Below, in pieces: positions 23,179 through 31,471 of a stretch of DNA of 41,981 nucleotides; position 1 is the first letter of the stretch, and every line of letters begins with the position of its first letter. The stretch comes from Comamonadaceae bacterium CG_4_9_14_3_um_filter_60_33 (GTDB lineage Bacteria; Pseudomonadota; Gammaproteobacteria; Burkholderiales; Burkholderiaceae_C), in the NCBI GenBank assembly GCA_002789915.1, contig PFUD01000153.1, forward strand, positions 1 through 41,981, written 5' to 3'. The notes beneath the pieces were generated by a model, which was given only the letters and a program-made list of their open reading frames with translations, did not search any database and was not told the origin of the DNA. The translations under genes were made by a program, and so were the position numbers.

Positions 23179-25218
23179 CTACAGGTGTTTGAATTCTTTG
23201 TGCAGTGCAATGAGTTGCTGTTTGAAGTTCTTGGCATTGGCAACATCCGTTGGTGCATAGCGCAGCGCCTCTAACCTGATCAGCCAGTTGCACCAGGCGT
23301 GCACTATGCGATCGGGTTGATGTGCAGGCTGGGCAGCGCGCCTTGCATTGACTTGCAGTTGCTGTGCGATTTGACGCGGCGTGCTGTTTGGCGCGAGCAC
23401 TACGCCCGCCGTCTTGAGTTTGCGCCGCGCAAGCTGCAGCAAGCGCAGCCAAGGGTCTTGCTGGTGGCGCTCCCAGGCGCTCCATGCGGCACCCAGCAGG
23501 CTGGCGGTGACCACGATGGCGCACAGCACATAAATCAGGTCCTGCCAGTTGGGTTCCTTGAAGCCAATGTTTTTGAGCAGGTCGAGTTGCCGGGACTGGC
23601 TGTAATTGAGCACCCACTGGTTCCAGCGGTTGTTGACGGCGTCCCAGGCGGCGCGCAGATTGAGCGCCAGCGCCGGGCTGACTGTGCCAAAAAGTGCCTC
23701 GGCAATGACCCCGCGCGGCGGCGTGAGGCGATCATAAGTGCCAGTTCGCGCTGGCGCCACGGCCGAGGTTGGGTCCACGCGCTGCCAGCCCTGGCCAGGC
23801 AGCCAGACTTCGGTCCAGGCGTGGGCGTCGCTTTGGCGCACGGTCCAGAAATCATCGACCGTGTTCCTTTCGCCGCCCTGGTAGCCGGTGACGATGCGCG
23901 CGGGCACATTCAAGGCGCGCATCAGGATGACAAAGCTGGAGGCGATGTGTTCGCAAAAACCCAGCTTGCGGTCAAACCAGAATTCGTCGGCGCTGTGCTG
24001 GCCATACACACCCGGCTCCAGCGTGTAGCGGTAGCCGCCGCTGCGCAGGCGCTCCAGGACCACGGCCACCCAACGCGCGTTGTCAGCAGCCAGGTAGCGC
24101 GGGTCTTGCTGTAGTTCGGCGGCCAGCGCCAGCGTGCGCGGGTTGAAGCCGTTGGGTAGCGCCAGGTACTCTTGCAGGCCGGGTGCGCGCACGAGTGGCC
24201 CGTGCTGGAAGCGGGGGTAACTGACAGCGTCATAGCGCAGCAATTCGGTCACCGGCTGGTCCAGAATCCATTGCAGCTCGCGTGTCATGCGGGCGGTTTT
24301 GCCGGCCAGCGCGGGTGCCTGTGGCGTGGCGTCGAGCAGCAGCAGCCACGGCAGCTTGTTAGGCTCCAGCGTGACCTGGTAACGAACAGGCTCGCCCGCG
24401 ACTTTCAGGTCGGCTGGCAAGCGCAGGTGGTCGGGCAGGCTTGAGGGCCGTGCCCGCCAGCTGCGGCCATCAAAGTGCGTTAGCACCGGGCCGCGAAAGT
24501 ACAGCGCCGACTGCACCGGTGCCGCGCCCTCAAAGCGCACCCGCATCGCCACGCTGTTGTCCAGCGCCAGGCTGGCGATGTTGCCCACGGTCATATCAGC
24601 CGACAAGCCGCTGCGCCCGCTCATGGCGTCGCTGGGCAAGCCCCACAGCGGCGCTACTCGGGGGAACAGCACAAACAGCAGCACCATGATGGGCGCGCCC
24701 AGCAGCGCCATGCCGCCGGCCATGCGCGCTGCCTGCCACAGCGGTGGTTTGCCCACCGGCATGTGGGCGTTGACCAAAGCGGTAAGCAGGCCCAGCAGAC
24801 CGACCAGCATGGCCGCGGCGGTGAGCAGCGACTGCGAATAGAAAAAATTGGTGAGCATCAAAAAGAAGCCCAGAAAAAACACCACAAAGGCATCGCGGCG
24901 GGCGCGCAGCTCCAGCGTTTTCAGCGCCAGCAGCACCACCACCAGCGTCACACCGGCATCGCGCCCCAAAATGGTCTTGAAGCTGATCAGCGTGCCGACC
25001 ACGCTCAAAAGCAACAGGCCAAGCAGCCACCACCTGGACGGCAACGGCTGGCCGCGCCACGCCAGCACAGCGCGCCAGACGATGACAGTCGCACTCAGCA
25101 GACTGCACCACAGCGGCACTTGCAGGCTCAGCGGCGCTAGCACCCAGGCAATGACCGCGAGCACGAACAAGGTGTCGTGGGTGTCGCGCGGCAGGTGGCT
25201 CAAAGTGGGCAGCTTCAT
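23179..25218 (-). CDS. TgpA-type transglutaminase membrane protein (DUF3488)
   Basis: The 679-residue protein has an N-terminal block of about six membrane helices (DUF3488, ~15-190), a periplasmic transglutaminase-like domain with the catalytic triad Cys422 (KLGFCEHIASSF), His466 (SDAHAWTEVW) and Asp482 (RVDPT), a further helix near ~580, and a C-terminal cytoplasmic tail. This is the TgpA architecture described from Pseudomonas. The start at 25218 (MKLPTLSH) is used; the longer open frame runs back into the DUF58 gene. It lies eight bases after that gene, completing a MoxR-DUF58-TgpA operon. The natural substrate is unknown. Confidence 0.94.
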   Translation of the reverse strand: MKLPTLSHLPRDTHDTLFVLAVIAWVLAPLSLQVPLWCSLLSATVIVWRAVLAWRGQPLPSRWWLLGLLLLSVVGTLISFKTILGRDAGVTLVVVLLALKTLELRARRDAFVVFFLGFFLMLTNFFYSQSLLTAAAMLVGLLGLLTALVNAHMPVGKPPLWQAARMAGGMALLGAPIMVLLFVLFPRVAPLWGLPSDAMSGRSGLSADMTVGNIASLALDNSVAMRVRFEGAAPVQSALYFRGPVLTHFDGRSWRARPSSLPDHLRLPADLKVAGEPVRYQVTLEPNKLPWLLLLDATPQAPALAGKTARMTRELQWILDQPVTELLRYDAVSYPRFQHGPLVRAPGLQEYLALPNGFNPRTLALAAELQQDPRYLAADNARWVAVVLERLRSGGYRYTLEPGVYGQHSADEFWFDRKLGFCEHIASSFVILMRALNVPARIVTGYQGGERNTVDDFWTVRQSDAHAWTEVWLPGQGWQRVDPTSAVAPARTGTYDRLTPPRGVIAEALFGTVSPALALNLRAAWDAVNNRWNQWVLNYSQSRQLDLLKNIGFKEPNWQDLIYVLCAIVVTASLLGAAWSAWERHQQDPWLRLLQLARRKLKTAGVVLAPNSTPRQIAQQLQVNARRAAQPAHQPDRIVHAWCNWLIRLEALRYAPTDVANAKNFKQQLIALHKEFKHL

Positions 25219-25226
25219 GGTGTGCT

Positions 25227-26231
25227 TCAAGCCAGCGCCAGGGCCAGCAGACAGCGCTGCTGGTGGGCGAGCCCGTTGCTCGGGGCGATGTCCTGGGTTT
25301 TCAGGCGCAGACCATAAATCAGGCCCAGTTGCTCGGCTAGCAGCACCCAGGCGCACAAGCGACTGAGTTGTGCCTCAAACTGACCCAGGCCGGTGTGCTG
25401 CTGGTCCAGCCACAGTGTTTGCTGCTGTAGCGTCTGGCTGTCCCGGCTGACGAGTTCGCCGGTCTTGGCGGCTTTTTTCCAGACGATGGTTTTCAGCGCA
25501 TCGCCGCGGCGGTAGGCGCGCAGGCCATCGGGCTCGCCCTGCACGCTGGTGGCGCTGGCGTGGGCGCTGCCCTCATGGGCCTGGCCCTCGGGCAGCTGCG
25601 GCGCGGGCACTTCGGGCGCCGGGTACACCAGCACCTGGGCGGCCGGGCGCCACAGCGTCCAGACCCGGAACGTGCCCAGCGGGAAACGCGTTTCTGCGGT
25701 CAGCGTGGGCAGTCGGTGGCGGCCACGCCGCGCGGGCAGAAAGGCCAGTTGCACCGTGGCGCTGGCCTGGCCGGGTACGTCGGTCCAGGCCCACTGGCCG
25801 GCCCCGTGCACGGCCAGCCCGATGCCATAGCGGGTGCGCCTGCGGGCGTTGTGCAGATGGACCCGGAAAACGGCTTTGCTGCCGAGATGGATCGCCTCGG
25901 GTGCGGTCAAATTCATCCTCAGCCCGCGTAGCGTGCCATGGCCGACATGCATCCCCACCAGAGCGCTGCCAGCGAGCAAAAAAGTCAGCAAATAGCCCAG
26001 GTTAAGTTGGTAGTTGATGGCAGCCACCAGCAGCACCAGCAGCGTCACGCCCAGCATCAGGCCGGCGCGGGTGGGCATGATGTACACATTGTGCTGGTTC
26101 AGGGTGATGCTGTCGCTCAGCGGCAGTCGGCTTTGCCACCAGCGCGCCACGCGGGCACGCACATGAGCCAGTGGATGACGCCAGAGGCGCGGCAGGCTGT
26201 CCACTGGGGATAAGGCGGCTGTTTGGGTCAA
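25227..26231 (-). CDS. DUF58 domain protein
   Basis: The 334-residue protein has two adjacent membrane helices at ~55-95 (GLMLGVTLLVLLVAAINYQ and the next segment) and a C-terminal DUF58 region with EPDGLRAYRRGDALKTIVWKKAAKTGELVSRD, the conserved core of the family. The start is TTG at 26231, whose TTGA overlaps the stop of the MoxR gene; no ATG exists before residue ~52. DUF58 proteins accompany MoxR ATPases and transglutaminases and are thought to be membrane-linked assembly or signalling partners. Confidence 0.9.
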   Translation of the reverse strand: MTQTAALSPVDSLPRLWRHPLAHVRARVARWWQSRLPLSDSITLNQHNVYIMPTRAGLMLGVTLLVLLVAAINYQLNLGYLLTFLLAGSALVGMHVGHGTLRGLRMNLTAPEAIHLGSKAVFRVHLHNARRRTRYGIGLAVHGAGQWAWTDVPGQASATVQLAFLPARRGRHRLPTLTAETRFPLGTFRVWTLWRPAAQVLVYPAPEVPAPQLPEGQAHEGSAHASATSVQGEPDGLRAYRRGDALKTIVWKKAAKTGELVSRDSQTLQQQTLWLDQQHTGLGQFEAQLSRLCAWVLLAEQLGLIYGLRLKTQDIAPSNGLAHQQRCLLALALA

Positions 26232-27160
26232 GGCAGCGGCACCGCGTCGAGCATGGCGCGGACCTGTTCGCTGGCGCCGCGCCCGGCCTGGCCCAGCGGC
26301 ACCAGTCTGTGCGCGATGGTTTGCGGCAGGATGGCCTGCACGTCATCGGGCGCCGCATAGCTGCGGTCATTCAACAAAGCGTGGGCTTTGGCAGCGCGCA
26401 ACACCGCAATGCCTGCGCGCGGGCTCAAGCCTTGCACAAACCATTGACCCGAGCGGGTGGCCTGGATCAGGTCTTGCACATAGTCCAGCAGCGGCCCGGC
26501 GGCATGCACCCCTAGCACTTGGGCCTGCAGTGTTTGCAACTCTTGCGGCGTCAGCAGGCTGGGCAGGGCCTCGACCAGTTCGCTGCGGTCGCGCCCCTGT
26601 AGCAGTTCGCGCTCGGCCAGGCGATCAGGGTAACCCAGCGAGATGCGCATCAGGAACCGGTCAAGTTGCGACTCGGGCAGCAGGTAGGTGCCCAACTGGT
26701 CGTGCGGGTTTTGTGTGGCAATGACAAAAAATGGCGCGGGCAGGGGACGTGTTTCACCTTCAATCGTGACCTGTTTTTCTTCCATGGCCTCCAGCAGCGC
26801 GCTCTGCGTTTTGGGACTGGCCCGGTTGATTTCGTCGGCCAGCAGCACCTGGGCAAACAGCGGGCCAGGGTGAAAGGTGAATTGTTCCAGCCCGCGGTCG
26901 TACACCGATACGCCTGACAAATCACTGGGCATCAGGTCTGAGGTAAATTGCACCCGCGAAAACTGCAGGCCAAAAGTGCGAGCCAGCGCGTGGGCTAGTG
27001 TGGTTTTGCCGACGCCGGGCACGTCTTCAATCAGCAGGTGGCCGCCAGCCAGCAAACAAGCCACGCAATCTTGCGTTTGATCAGGTTTTCCGACAATGAC
27101 CGTGTTAAGCTGATCAACGAGAGATTTAAGTTTAAGCTGTATGTCCATAGGCTGCACCAT
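26228..27160 (-). CDS. MoxR family AAA+ ATPase
   Basis: The 310-residue protein has Walker A GVGKTT (49-54), Walker B VLLADE (105-110) followed by INRASPKTQSALLEAMEE, and the sensor ATQNPHDQLGTYLLPESQLDRF, typical of MoxR. These ATPases act as chaperone-like factors for DUF58 or VWA-domain partners. I chose the ATG ending at 27160 (MVQPMDIQ); the ATG at 27148 is an alternative. It leads the three-gene MoxR, DUF58 and TgpA operon. Only 30 bases separate its start from the divergent HDAC-like gene, so its promoter must lie inside that gene's 5' end. Confidence 0.94.
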   Translation of the reverse strand: MVQPMDIQLKLKSLVDQLNTVIVGKPDQTQDCVACLLAGGHLLIEDVPGVGKTTLAHALARTFGLQFSRVQFTSDLMPSDLSGVSVYDRGLEQFTFHPGPLFAQVLLADEINRASPKTQSALLEAMEEKQVTIEGETRPLPAPFFVIATQNPHDQLGTYLLPESQLDRFLMRISLGYPDRLAERELLQGRDRSELVEALPSLLTPQELQTLQAQVLGVHAAGPLLDYVQDLIQATRSGQWFVQGLSPRAGIAVLRAAKAHALLNDRSYAAPDDVQAILPQTIAHRLVPLGQAGRGASEQVRAMLDAVPLP

Positions 27161-27190
27161 AGCAAAAAATTCAAGAGGGGACTGTTTTAT

Positions 27191-28144
27191 ATGACGATGA
27201 CTGGTTACTTTACTCACCCAAGCTGCCGCAAGCACGAAATGATGCCGGGCCACCCCGAGTGCCCGGAGCGTCTCGATGCCATTGACGACCGCTTGCTTAT
27301 TTCAGGCCTCGATGTGGCGCTGGACCGGCGCGAAGCCACCGCCGCAGCAGTGTCTGACATCGAGTTGGCGCACGACCGAATGTATGTGGCGGCGATTCGC
27401 GGCCTGAACGCCGAACTGCAGGAGCAAATCGCTGCAGGTGGCCATGACCAACTGCAGATCGACCCCGACACCAGCATCAATATGTACACCTGGGATGCCG
27501 CGCTCAATGCCGCAGGCGCCGCCATTGACGCCACCGACGCAGTGATGGCGGGCGAAATGAAGACCGCTTTTTGTGCGGTGCGCCCGCCGGGTCACCATGC
27601 GTGTCGCAGCAAGGCAGGCGGTTTTTGCTTTTTCAACAACGTGGCCATCGCTGCCAAGTACGCGCTGGAGCGGCACAACCTGGAGCGCGTGGCGATTGTT
27701 GATTTTGATGTGCACCATGGCAACGGCACCGAAGACATCGTGGCCGGCGACGATCGCATCCTGATGGTGAGCTTTTACCAACACCCGTTTTACCCGATGG
27801 ACTGGGTGCATTCAAGCGCCAAAAATCTGGTGAATCTGCCGGTGCCGGCTTACACCAAAGGCATGGAAATTCGCGAGATGATCGAGGCCGCCTGGATACC
27901 GCGCCTGGAGGCGTTTAAGCCCGAGATGATTTTCATCAGCGCCGGCTTTGACGCCCATCGCGAAGACGACATGGGTCAGCTCGGCCTGGTCGAGCAGGAT
28001 TACGCCTGGATCACCAGCCGAATCGTCGACGTGGCGCGGCGCCATGCCAAGGGTCGCATTGTGAGTTGCCTGGAAGGCGGCTACGTGATGAGCGCGCTGT
28101 CGCGCAGCGTGGAGGCGCACATCCGGGCATTGGCGGATGTCTGA
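27191..28144 (+). CDS. Histone deacetylase-family amidohydrolase
   Basis: The 317-residue protein belongs to the arginase/deacetylase superfamily (HDAH/AcuC-like). It has RPPGHHACRSKAGGFCFFNN with the catalytic His pair 135-136, and zinc ligands Asp173 and His175 in DFDVHHGNGTED and Asp254 in SAGFDAH. These enzymes remove acetyl groups from acetylated amines such as lysine or polyamines. GAGGGG lies 11 bases before the ATG; an in-frame ATG six bases on is an alternative. The next gene overlaps its stop by eight bases. The substrate is not deducible. Confidence 0.94.
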   Translation: MTMTGYFTHPSCRKHEMMPGHPECPERLDAIDDRLLISGLDVALDRREATAAAVSDIELAHDRMYVAAIRGLNAELQEQIAAGGHDQLQIDPDTSINMYTWDAALNAAGAAIDATDAVMAGEMKTAFCAVRPPGHHACRSKAGGFCFFNNVAIAAKYALERHNLERVAIVDFDVHHGNGTEDIVAGDDRILMVSFYQHPFYPMDWVHSSAKNLVNLPVPAYTKGMEIREMIEAAWIPRLEAFKPEMIFISAGFDAHREDDMGQLGLVEQDYAWITSRIVDVARRHAKGRIVSCLEGGYVMSALSRSVEAHIRALADV

Positions 28145-29411
28145 ACCGGCGATTGCCGACCTTGAGGACTGGCTGGCTGCGTTGACGCAGACCAGCGTGC
28201 TGATCGAGTTGGGCGCCCTCCTGGCGTGCGGCCTGCTGGCCTGGCAACTGGCCCGGCTGGTGTCAAAACCCTTTGCCGAGCGTGAGCAAAACTCCATCAT
28301 GTTCGGGCGCCGCATTGTCGACGGCGTGTTGTTCCCGGCGCTGCTGTTGTGCCTGGCCTATGCGGCACGCACGCTGCTGGCGCAAAGCATTGCGATGGCG
28401 CTGTTCAAGTTGGCCATTCCGGTGCTGATTTCCCTGCTGGTGATCCGGCTTGGCGTCAAGGTGCTGCAGGCCGCGTTCAACGACACCCCGGCGATCCGGA
28501 TGCTCGAACGCAGTATTTCCTGGGTTGCCTGGGTTGCCATGGTGCTGTGGGTCAGCGGTTTTCTGCCGCTGGTGATGGATGAGCTTGACCAGATCAGCTG
28601 GCGTGTTGGCGGCGCCACTTTGTCGGTGCGCAAAATCATTGAGGGCACGCTCACCGCGGGCCTGGTGCTGATCATCTCGCTGTGGATTTCATCGGCCATC
28701 GAGTCCCGGTTGCTGCGCAGTGCGAAGGGTGGCGAGTTAAGCCTGCGCAAGGCGTTCAGCAATGCTGCCCGGGCGCTGTTGATGTTTGTTGGCCTGTTGC
28801 TGGCTTTGTCGACGGTGGGCATTGACCTGACCGCCTTGTCGGTGCTGGGCGGCGCCATTGGTGTGGGCATTGGCTTTGGCCTGCAAAAACTGGCGGCCAA
28901 TTACGTGTCGGGTTTTGTCATCTTGGCCGAACGCAGCATGCGCATTGGCGACAGTGTGCAAGTCGACAACTTCAGCGGCGTCATCACCGAAATCAATGCG
29001 CGCTACACCGTGATCCGCTCGCTCAACGGGCGCGAATCCATCGTTCCCAACGAGATGCTGATCATCAACCGGGTCGAAAACCTGTCGCTGGCCGATCCCG
29101 AAGTGTGGCAGTTCACCAATGTGTCGGTCGCTTATGACAGCGACGTTGAACTTGTGTCGCGTTTGCTGCTACAGGCCGCTGCCGCGCAGCAGCGGGTGCT
29201 GACAGCGCCCGCGCCTTCAGTGGCGTTGCTGGCCTTTGGTGCCGACGGCCTTGAGTTCCGCTTGGGTTACTGGATCAGCGACCCCGAAAAAGGCAGTGAC
29301 AACCTGCGTTCCCTGATCAACTTTGACATCTTGCGCCTGTTGCGCGAACACCAGATTGAAATCCCGTTCCCGCAGCGCGTCATTCACCAGCGCACCGTTT
29401 CAGGCGCGTGA
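28137..29411 (+). CDS. MscS-family mechanosensitive channel
   Basis: The 424-residue protein has about six membrane helices and an MscS core at ~225-340: the pore-helix Gly/Ala region GGAIGVGIGFGLQKLAANYVSGFVI, then the beta domain RIGDSVQVDNFSGVITEINARYTVIRS and VPNEMLI. It is longer than E. coli MscS (286), in line with the larger YbdG/YjeP-type subgroup. MscS channels open on membrane tension during hypo-osmotic shock. Its ATG overlaps the stop of the deacetylase gene (ATGTCTGA), implying coupled translation. A palindrome with T-run follows its stop. Confidence 0.93.
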   Translation: MSEPAIADLEDWLAALTQTSVLIELGALLACGLLAWQLARLVSKPFAEREQNSIMFGRRIVDGVLFPALLLCLAYAARTLLAQSIAMALFKLAIPVLISLLVIRLGVKVLQAAFNDTPAIRMLERSISWVAWVAMVLWVSGFLPLVMDELDQISWRVGGATLSVRKIIEGTLTAGLVLIISLWISSAIESRLLRSAKGGELSLRKAFSNAARALLMFVGLLLALSTVGIDLTALSVLGGAIGVGIGFGLQKLAANYVSGFVILAERSMRIGDSVQVDNFSGVITEINARYTVIRSLNGRESIVPNEMLIINRVENLSLADPEVWQFTNVSVAYDSDVELVSRLLLQAAAAQQRVLTAPAPSVALLAFGADGLEFRLGYWISDPEKGSDNLRSLINFDILRLLREHQIEIPFPQRVIHQRTVSGA

Positions 29412-29423
29412 TGGCGTCGTGCG

Positions 29424-29429
29424 TATAAT
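29424..29429 (+). promoter_or_regulatory. TATAAT -10 element upstream of etfB
   Basis: A perfect TATAAT lies just left of the GAACG-GT-CGTTC palindrome, which would cover the expected start site. No good -35 hexamer is at 16-18 bases upstream, so the promoter would need an activator or is coincidental. Confidence 0.35.
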
Positions 29430-29453
29430 AAAAAGAACGGTCGTTCTTTTTTT
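29430..29453 (+). promoter_or_regulatory. Palindrome: TetR-type operator candidate and/or mscS terminator
   Basis: AAAAAGAACG and CGTTCTTTTT are perfect arms around GT. As RNA it folds as a 9-bp stem with loop GGTC and a U-run, so it can terminate mscS. As DNA, GAACG-N2-CGTTC matches what I recall of operators of TetR-type fatty-acid regulators in Betaproteobacteria (FadP/PsrA-like), which control etf and acyl-CoA dehydrogenase genes like those downstream. Which use is real cannot be decided from sequence. Confidence 0.55.
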
Positions 29454-29518
29454 GTAATTTGTGAAGAATGTCGTTGCAGCGACCCTGCCGGGCGCGGTGG
29501 CCGCATAGAATGTTTGCG

Positions 29519-29534
29519 TTGACGTGCACGTCAA
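29519..29534. promoter_or_regulatory. Perfect palindrome TTGACGTGCACGTCAA, candidate MerR/LiuR-type operator
   Basis: A 16-bp perfect palindrome lies 62 bases before etfB, followed by a repeated half-site TTGACGTC at 29540-29547. The spacing TTxACGT-N2-ACGTxAA resembles the operator I recall for LiuR, the MerR-family regulator of branched-chain amino acid catabolism, whose dehydrogenases hand electrons to ETF. A TAGAAT at 29506 could be the -10 region. The regulator gene is not in the window. Confidence 0.5.
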
Positions 29535-29596
29535 TCAGATTGACGTCGGCGTAGTGCGTATCCGCCTATTTTTTAACCTTCTGGAGTGAGATAGTC

Positions 29597-30346
29597 ATGA
29601 AAATCCTGGTTGCAGTCAAGCGTGTGGTGGACTACAACGTGAAGGTCCGCGTCAAGTCGGACAACACGGCAGTGGACACCGCCAACGTCAAAATGAGCAT
29701 GAACCCCTTTGACGAAATCGCCATCGAAGAAGCCGTGCGCCTGAAAGAAAAAGGCGTGGCCACCGAGATCATCGCAGTGTCCTGCGGCGTGACCCAGTGC
29801 ACGGAAACCCTGCGCACTGCCATGGCCATTGGCGCCGACCGCGCGATCCTGGTCGAAACGTCTGAAGAACTACAGCCGCTGGCGGTGGCCAAGCTGCTCA
29901 AAGCGCTGGTCGACAAGGAACAACCCGGCCTGATCATTTTGGGCAAACAGGCGATTGATGACGACTGCAACCAGACCGGCCAGATGCTCGCAGCCCTCGC
30001 TGACCTGCCGCAGGTCGCCTTTGCCAGCAAGGTTGACATTGCGGACGGCAAAGCCACCGTGTCGCGTGAAATCGATGGCGGCAGCGAAACCCTGTCTGTC
30101 ACCCTGCCGGCCGTGGTCACTGCCGATTTGCGCCTCAACGAGCCGCGCTACGTCACCCTGCCCAACATCATGAAGGCCAAGAAAAAGCCGATGGAAGTGC
30201 TCAAACCCGAGGACCTCGGTGTTGATGTGACTCCGCGCATCAAAACCCTCAAGGTCAACGAACCGCCCAAGCGCAGCGCCGGCGTCAAGGTGCCCGATGT
30301 GGCCACACTGGTGGCCAAACTCAAGACAGAAGCCAAAGTCATCTGA
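29597..30346 (+). CDS. etfB: Electron transfer flavoprotein subunit beta
   Basis: The 249-residue protein is a full-length ETF beta subunit. It begins [20 protein letters not shown], contains the conserved [18 protein letters not shown] and the ETF signature region [25 protein letters not shown] (about 174-198). The beta subunit binds AMP and, with EtfA, carries electrons from acyl-CoA dehydrogenases to ETF-quinone oxidoreductase. TGGAGTGA lies eight bases before the ATG. It is followed by etfA, but a ~79-bp inverted-repeat element separates them. Confidence 0.97.
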   Translation: MKILVAVKRVVDYNVKVRVKSDNTAVDTANVKMSMNPFDEIAIEEAVRLKEKGVATEIIAVSCGVTQCTETLRTAMAIGADRAILVETSEELQPLAVAKLLKALVDKEQPGLIILGKQAIDDDCNQTGQMLAALADLPQVAFASKVDIADGKATVSREIDGGSETLSVTLPAVVTADLRLNEPRYVTLPNIMKAKKKPMEVLKPEDLGVDVTPRIKTLKVNEPPKRSAGVKVPDVATLVAKLKTEAKVI

Positions 30347-30354
30347 CCAAGCAC

Positions 30355-30433
30355 CGTCATTGCGAGCGCAGCGTGGCAATCCATGCAGTCGGAAGTTCTG
30401 GATTGCCACGTTGCTTCGCTCCCCGCAATGACG
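30355..30433. repeat. Long inverted-repeat element between etfB and etfA
   Basis: The left arm starts CGTCATTGCGAGCGCAGCG and goes on to TGGCAATCCA; the right arm mirrors it with TGGATTGCCACG and ends CCGCAATGACG. The whole forms a long imperfect hairpin with a ~12-base loop. This CGTCATTGCGAG / TGGCAATCCA palindrome is a widely seen intergenic repeat of bacteria (MITE- or REP-like); I see no second copy in the window. It lies within a presumably co-transcribed gene pair and would form a strong hairpin in the mRNA. Confidence 0.85.
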
Positions 30434-30464
30434 AAGTCTCCGTTAACCCATTAAAGGAATCCTC

Positions 30465-31394
30465 ATGACCACCCTCGTCATTGCTGAACACGACAACGCC
30501 TCCCTCAAGCCATCGACCCTCAACACCGTCACCGCCGCGCTTGCGTGCGGTGGCGACGTGCATGTGCTGGTTGCCGGTCACAACGCTGGCCCGGCGGCCG
30601 CTGCTGCTGCACAAATTGCTGGCGTCACCAAGGTACTGCATTGCGATGCCGAATCGCTCGCGCATGGCATCGCAGAGAACGTCACGGCGCAAGTTGTGGC
30701 TGTGGCCGCCAACTATAGCCACCTGCTGTTCTCGGCCACCGCCGCTGGCAAAAACGTGGCGCCGCGCGTGGCTGCCAAGCTTGATGTGGGCCAACTCTCG
30801 GATGTCACCAAGGTGATCAGCCCTGACACCTTTGAGCGCCCCATCTACGCCGGCAACGCCATCGCCACCGTGCAAAGTCTGGACGCCATCAAGGTGCTGA
30901 CCGTGCGCACCACGGGCTTCGATGCGGCAGCTCAAGGCGGCAGTGCCACTGTTGACGCCATCGCTGCGGTGGCAACCCCCGGCAAAACCACGTACCAGGG
31001 CAGCGAGATCGCCAAAAACGACCGGCCTGAGTTGACTGCCGCCAAGGTGATCGTCAGCGGTGGCCGCGCGCTGGCCTCAAGTGAACAGTTCACGGCCCTG
31101 ATGACCCCGCTGGCCGACAAGCTCGGCGCCGCTCTGGGCGCCAGCCGCGCTGCTGTTGATGCAGGCTACGCCCCCAACGACTGGCAAGTCGGCCAGACCG
31201 GCAAGATCGTGGCCCCCCAGCTCTACATTGCCGTGGGCATCAGCGGTGCCATCCAGCATCTTGCCGGCATGAAAGACAGCAAGGTCATCGTGGCCATCAA
31301 CAAAGACCCCGAGGCGCCGATCTTCAGTGTGGCCGACTACGGGCTCGAAGCCGATTTGTTTGTCGCTGTGCCGGAACTGACGGCCGCGCTTTAA
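30465..31394 (+). CDS. etfA: Electron transfer flavoprotein subunit alpha
   Basis: The 309-residue protein is a full-length ETF alpha subunit. The C-terminal FAD-binding domain (~185-309) has [23 protein letters not shown] and [20 protein letters not shown], then [21 protein letters not shown] and [27 protein letters not shown] lies before the ATG. With EtfB it forms the soluble heterodimer passing electrons to the quinone pool. A hairpin with T-rich tail lies between it and the acyl-CoA dehydrogenase. Confidence 0.97.
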   Translation: MTTLVIAEHDNASLKPSTLNTVTAALACGGDVHVLVAGHNAGPAAAAAAQIAGVTKVLHCDAESLAHGIAENVTAQVVAVAANYSHLLFSATAAGKNVAPRVAAKLDVGQLSDVTKVISPDTFERPIYAGNAIATVQSLDAIKVLTVRTTGFDAAAQGGSATVDAIAAVATPGKTTYQGSEIAKNDRPELTAAKVIVSGGRALASSEQFTALMTPLADKLGAALGASRAAVDAGYAPNDWQVGQTGKIVAPQLYIAVGISGAIQHLAGMKDSKVIVAINKDPEAPIFSVADYGLEADLFVAVPELTAAL

Positions 31395-31420
31395 GGCTGA
31401 CACTGCGTCTCCAGCCATTC

Positions 31421-31450
31421 AGGGCATCCGGCGCGATGCCCTTTCTTATT
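31421..31450 (+). terminator. Hairpin terminator between etfA and acyl-CoA dehydrogenase
   Basis: GGGCATC and GATGCCC form a perfect 7-bp stem with loop CGGCGC, followed by TTTCTTATTT. It would at least partly end the etfBA transcript, giving lower or separate expression of the dehydrogenase gene. Confidence 0.65.
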
Positions 31451-31471
31451 TGATTTCAAGGAGATATTTCC

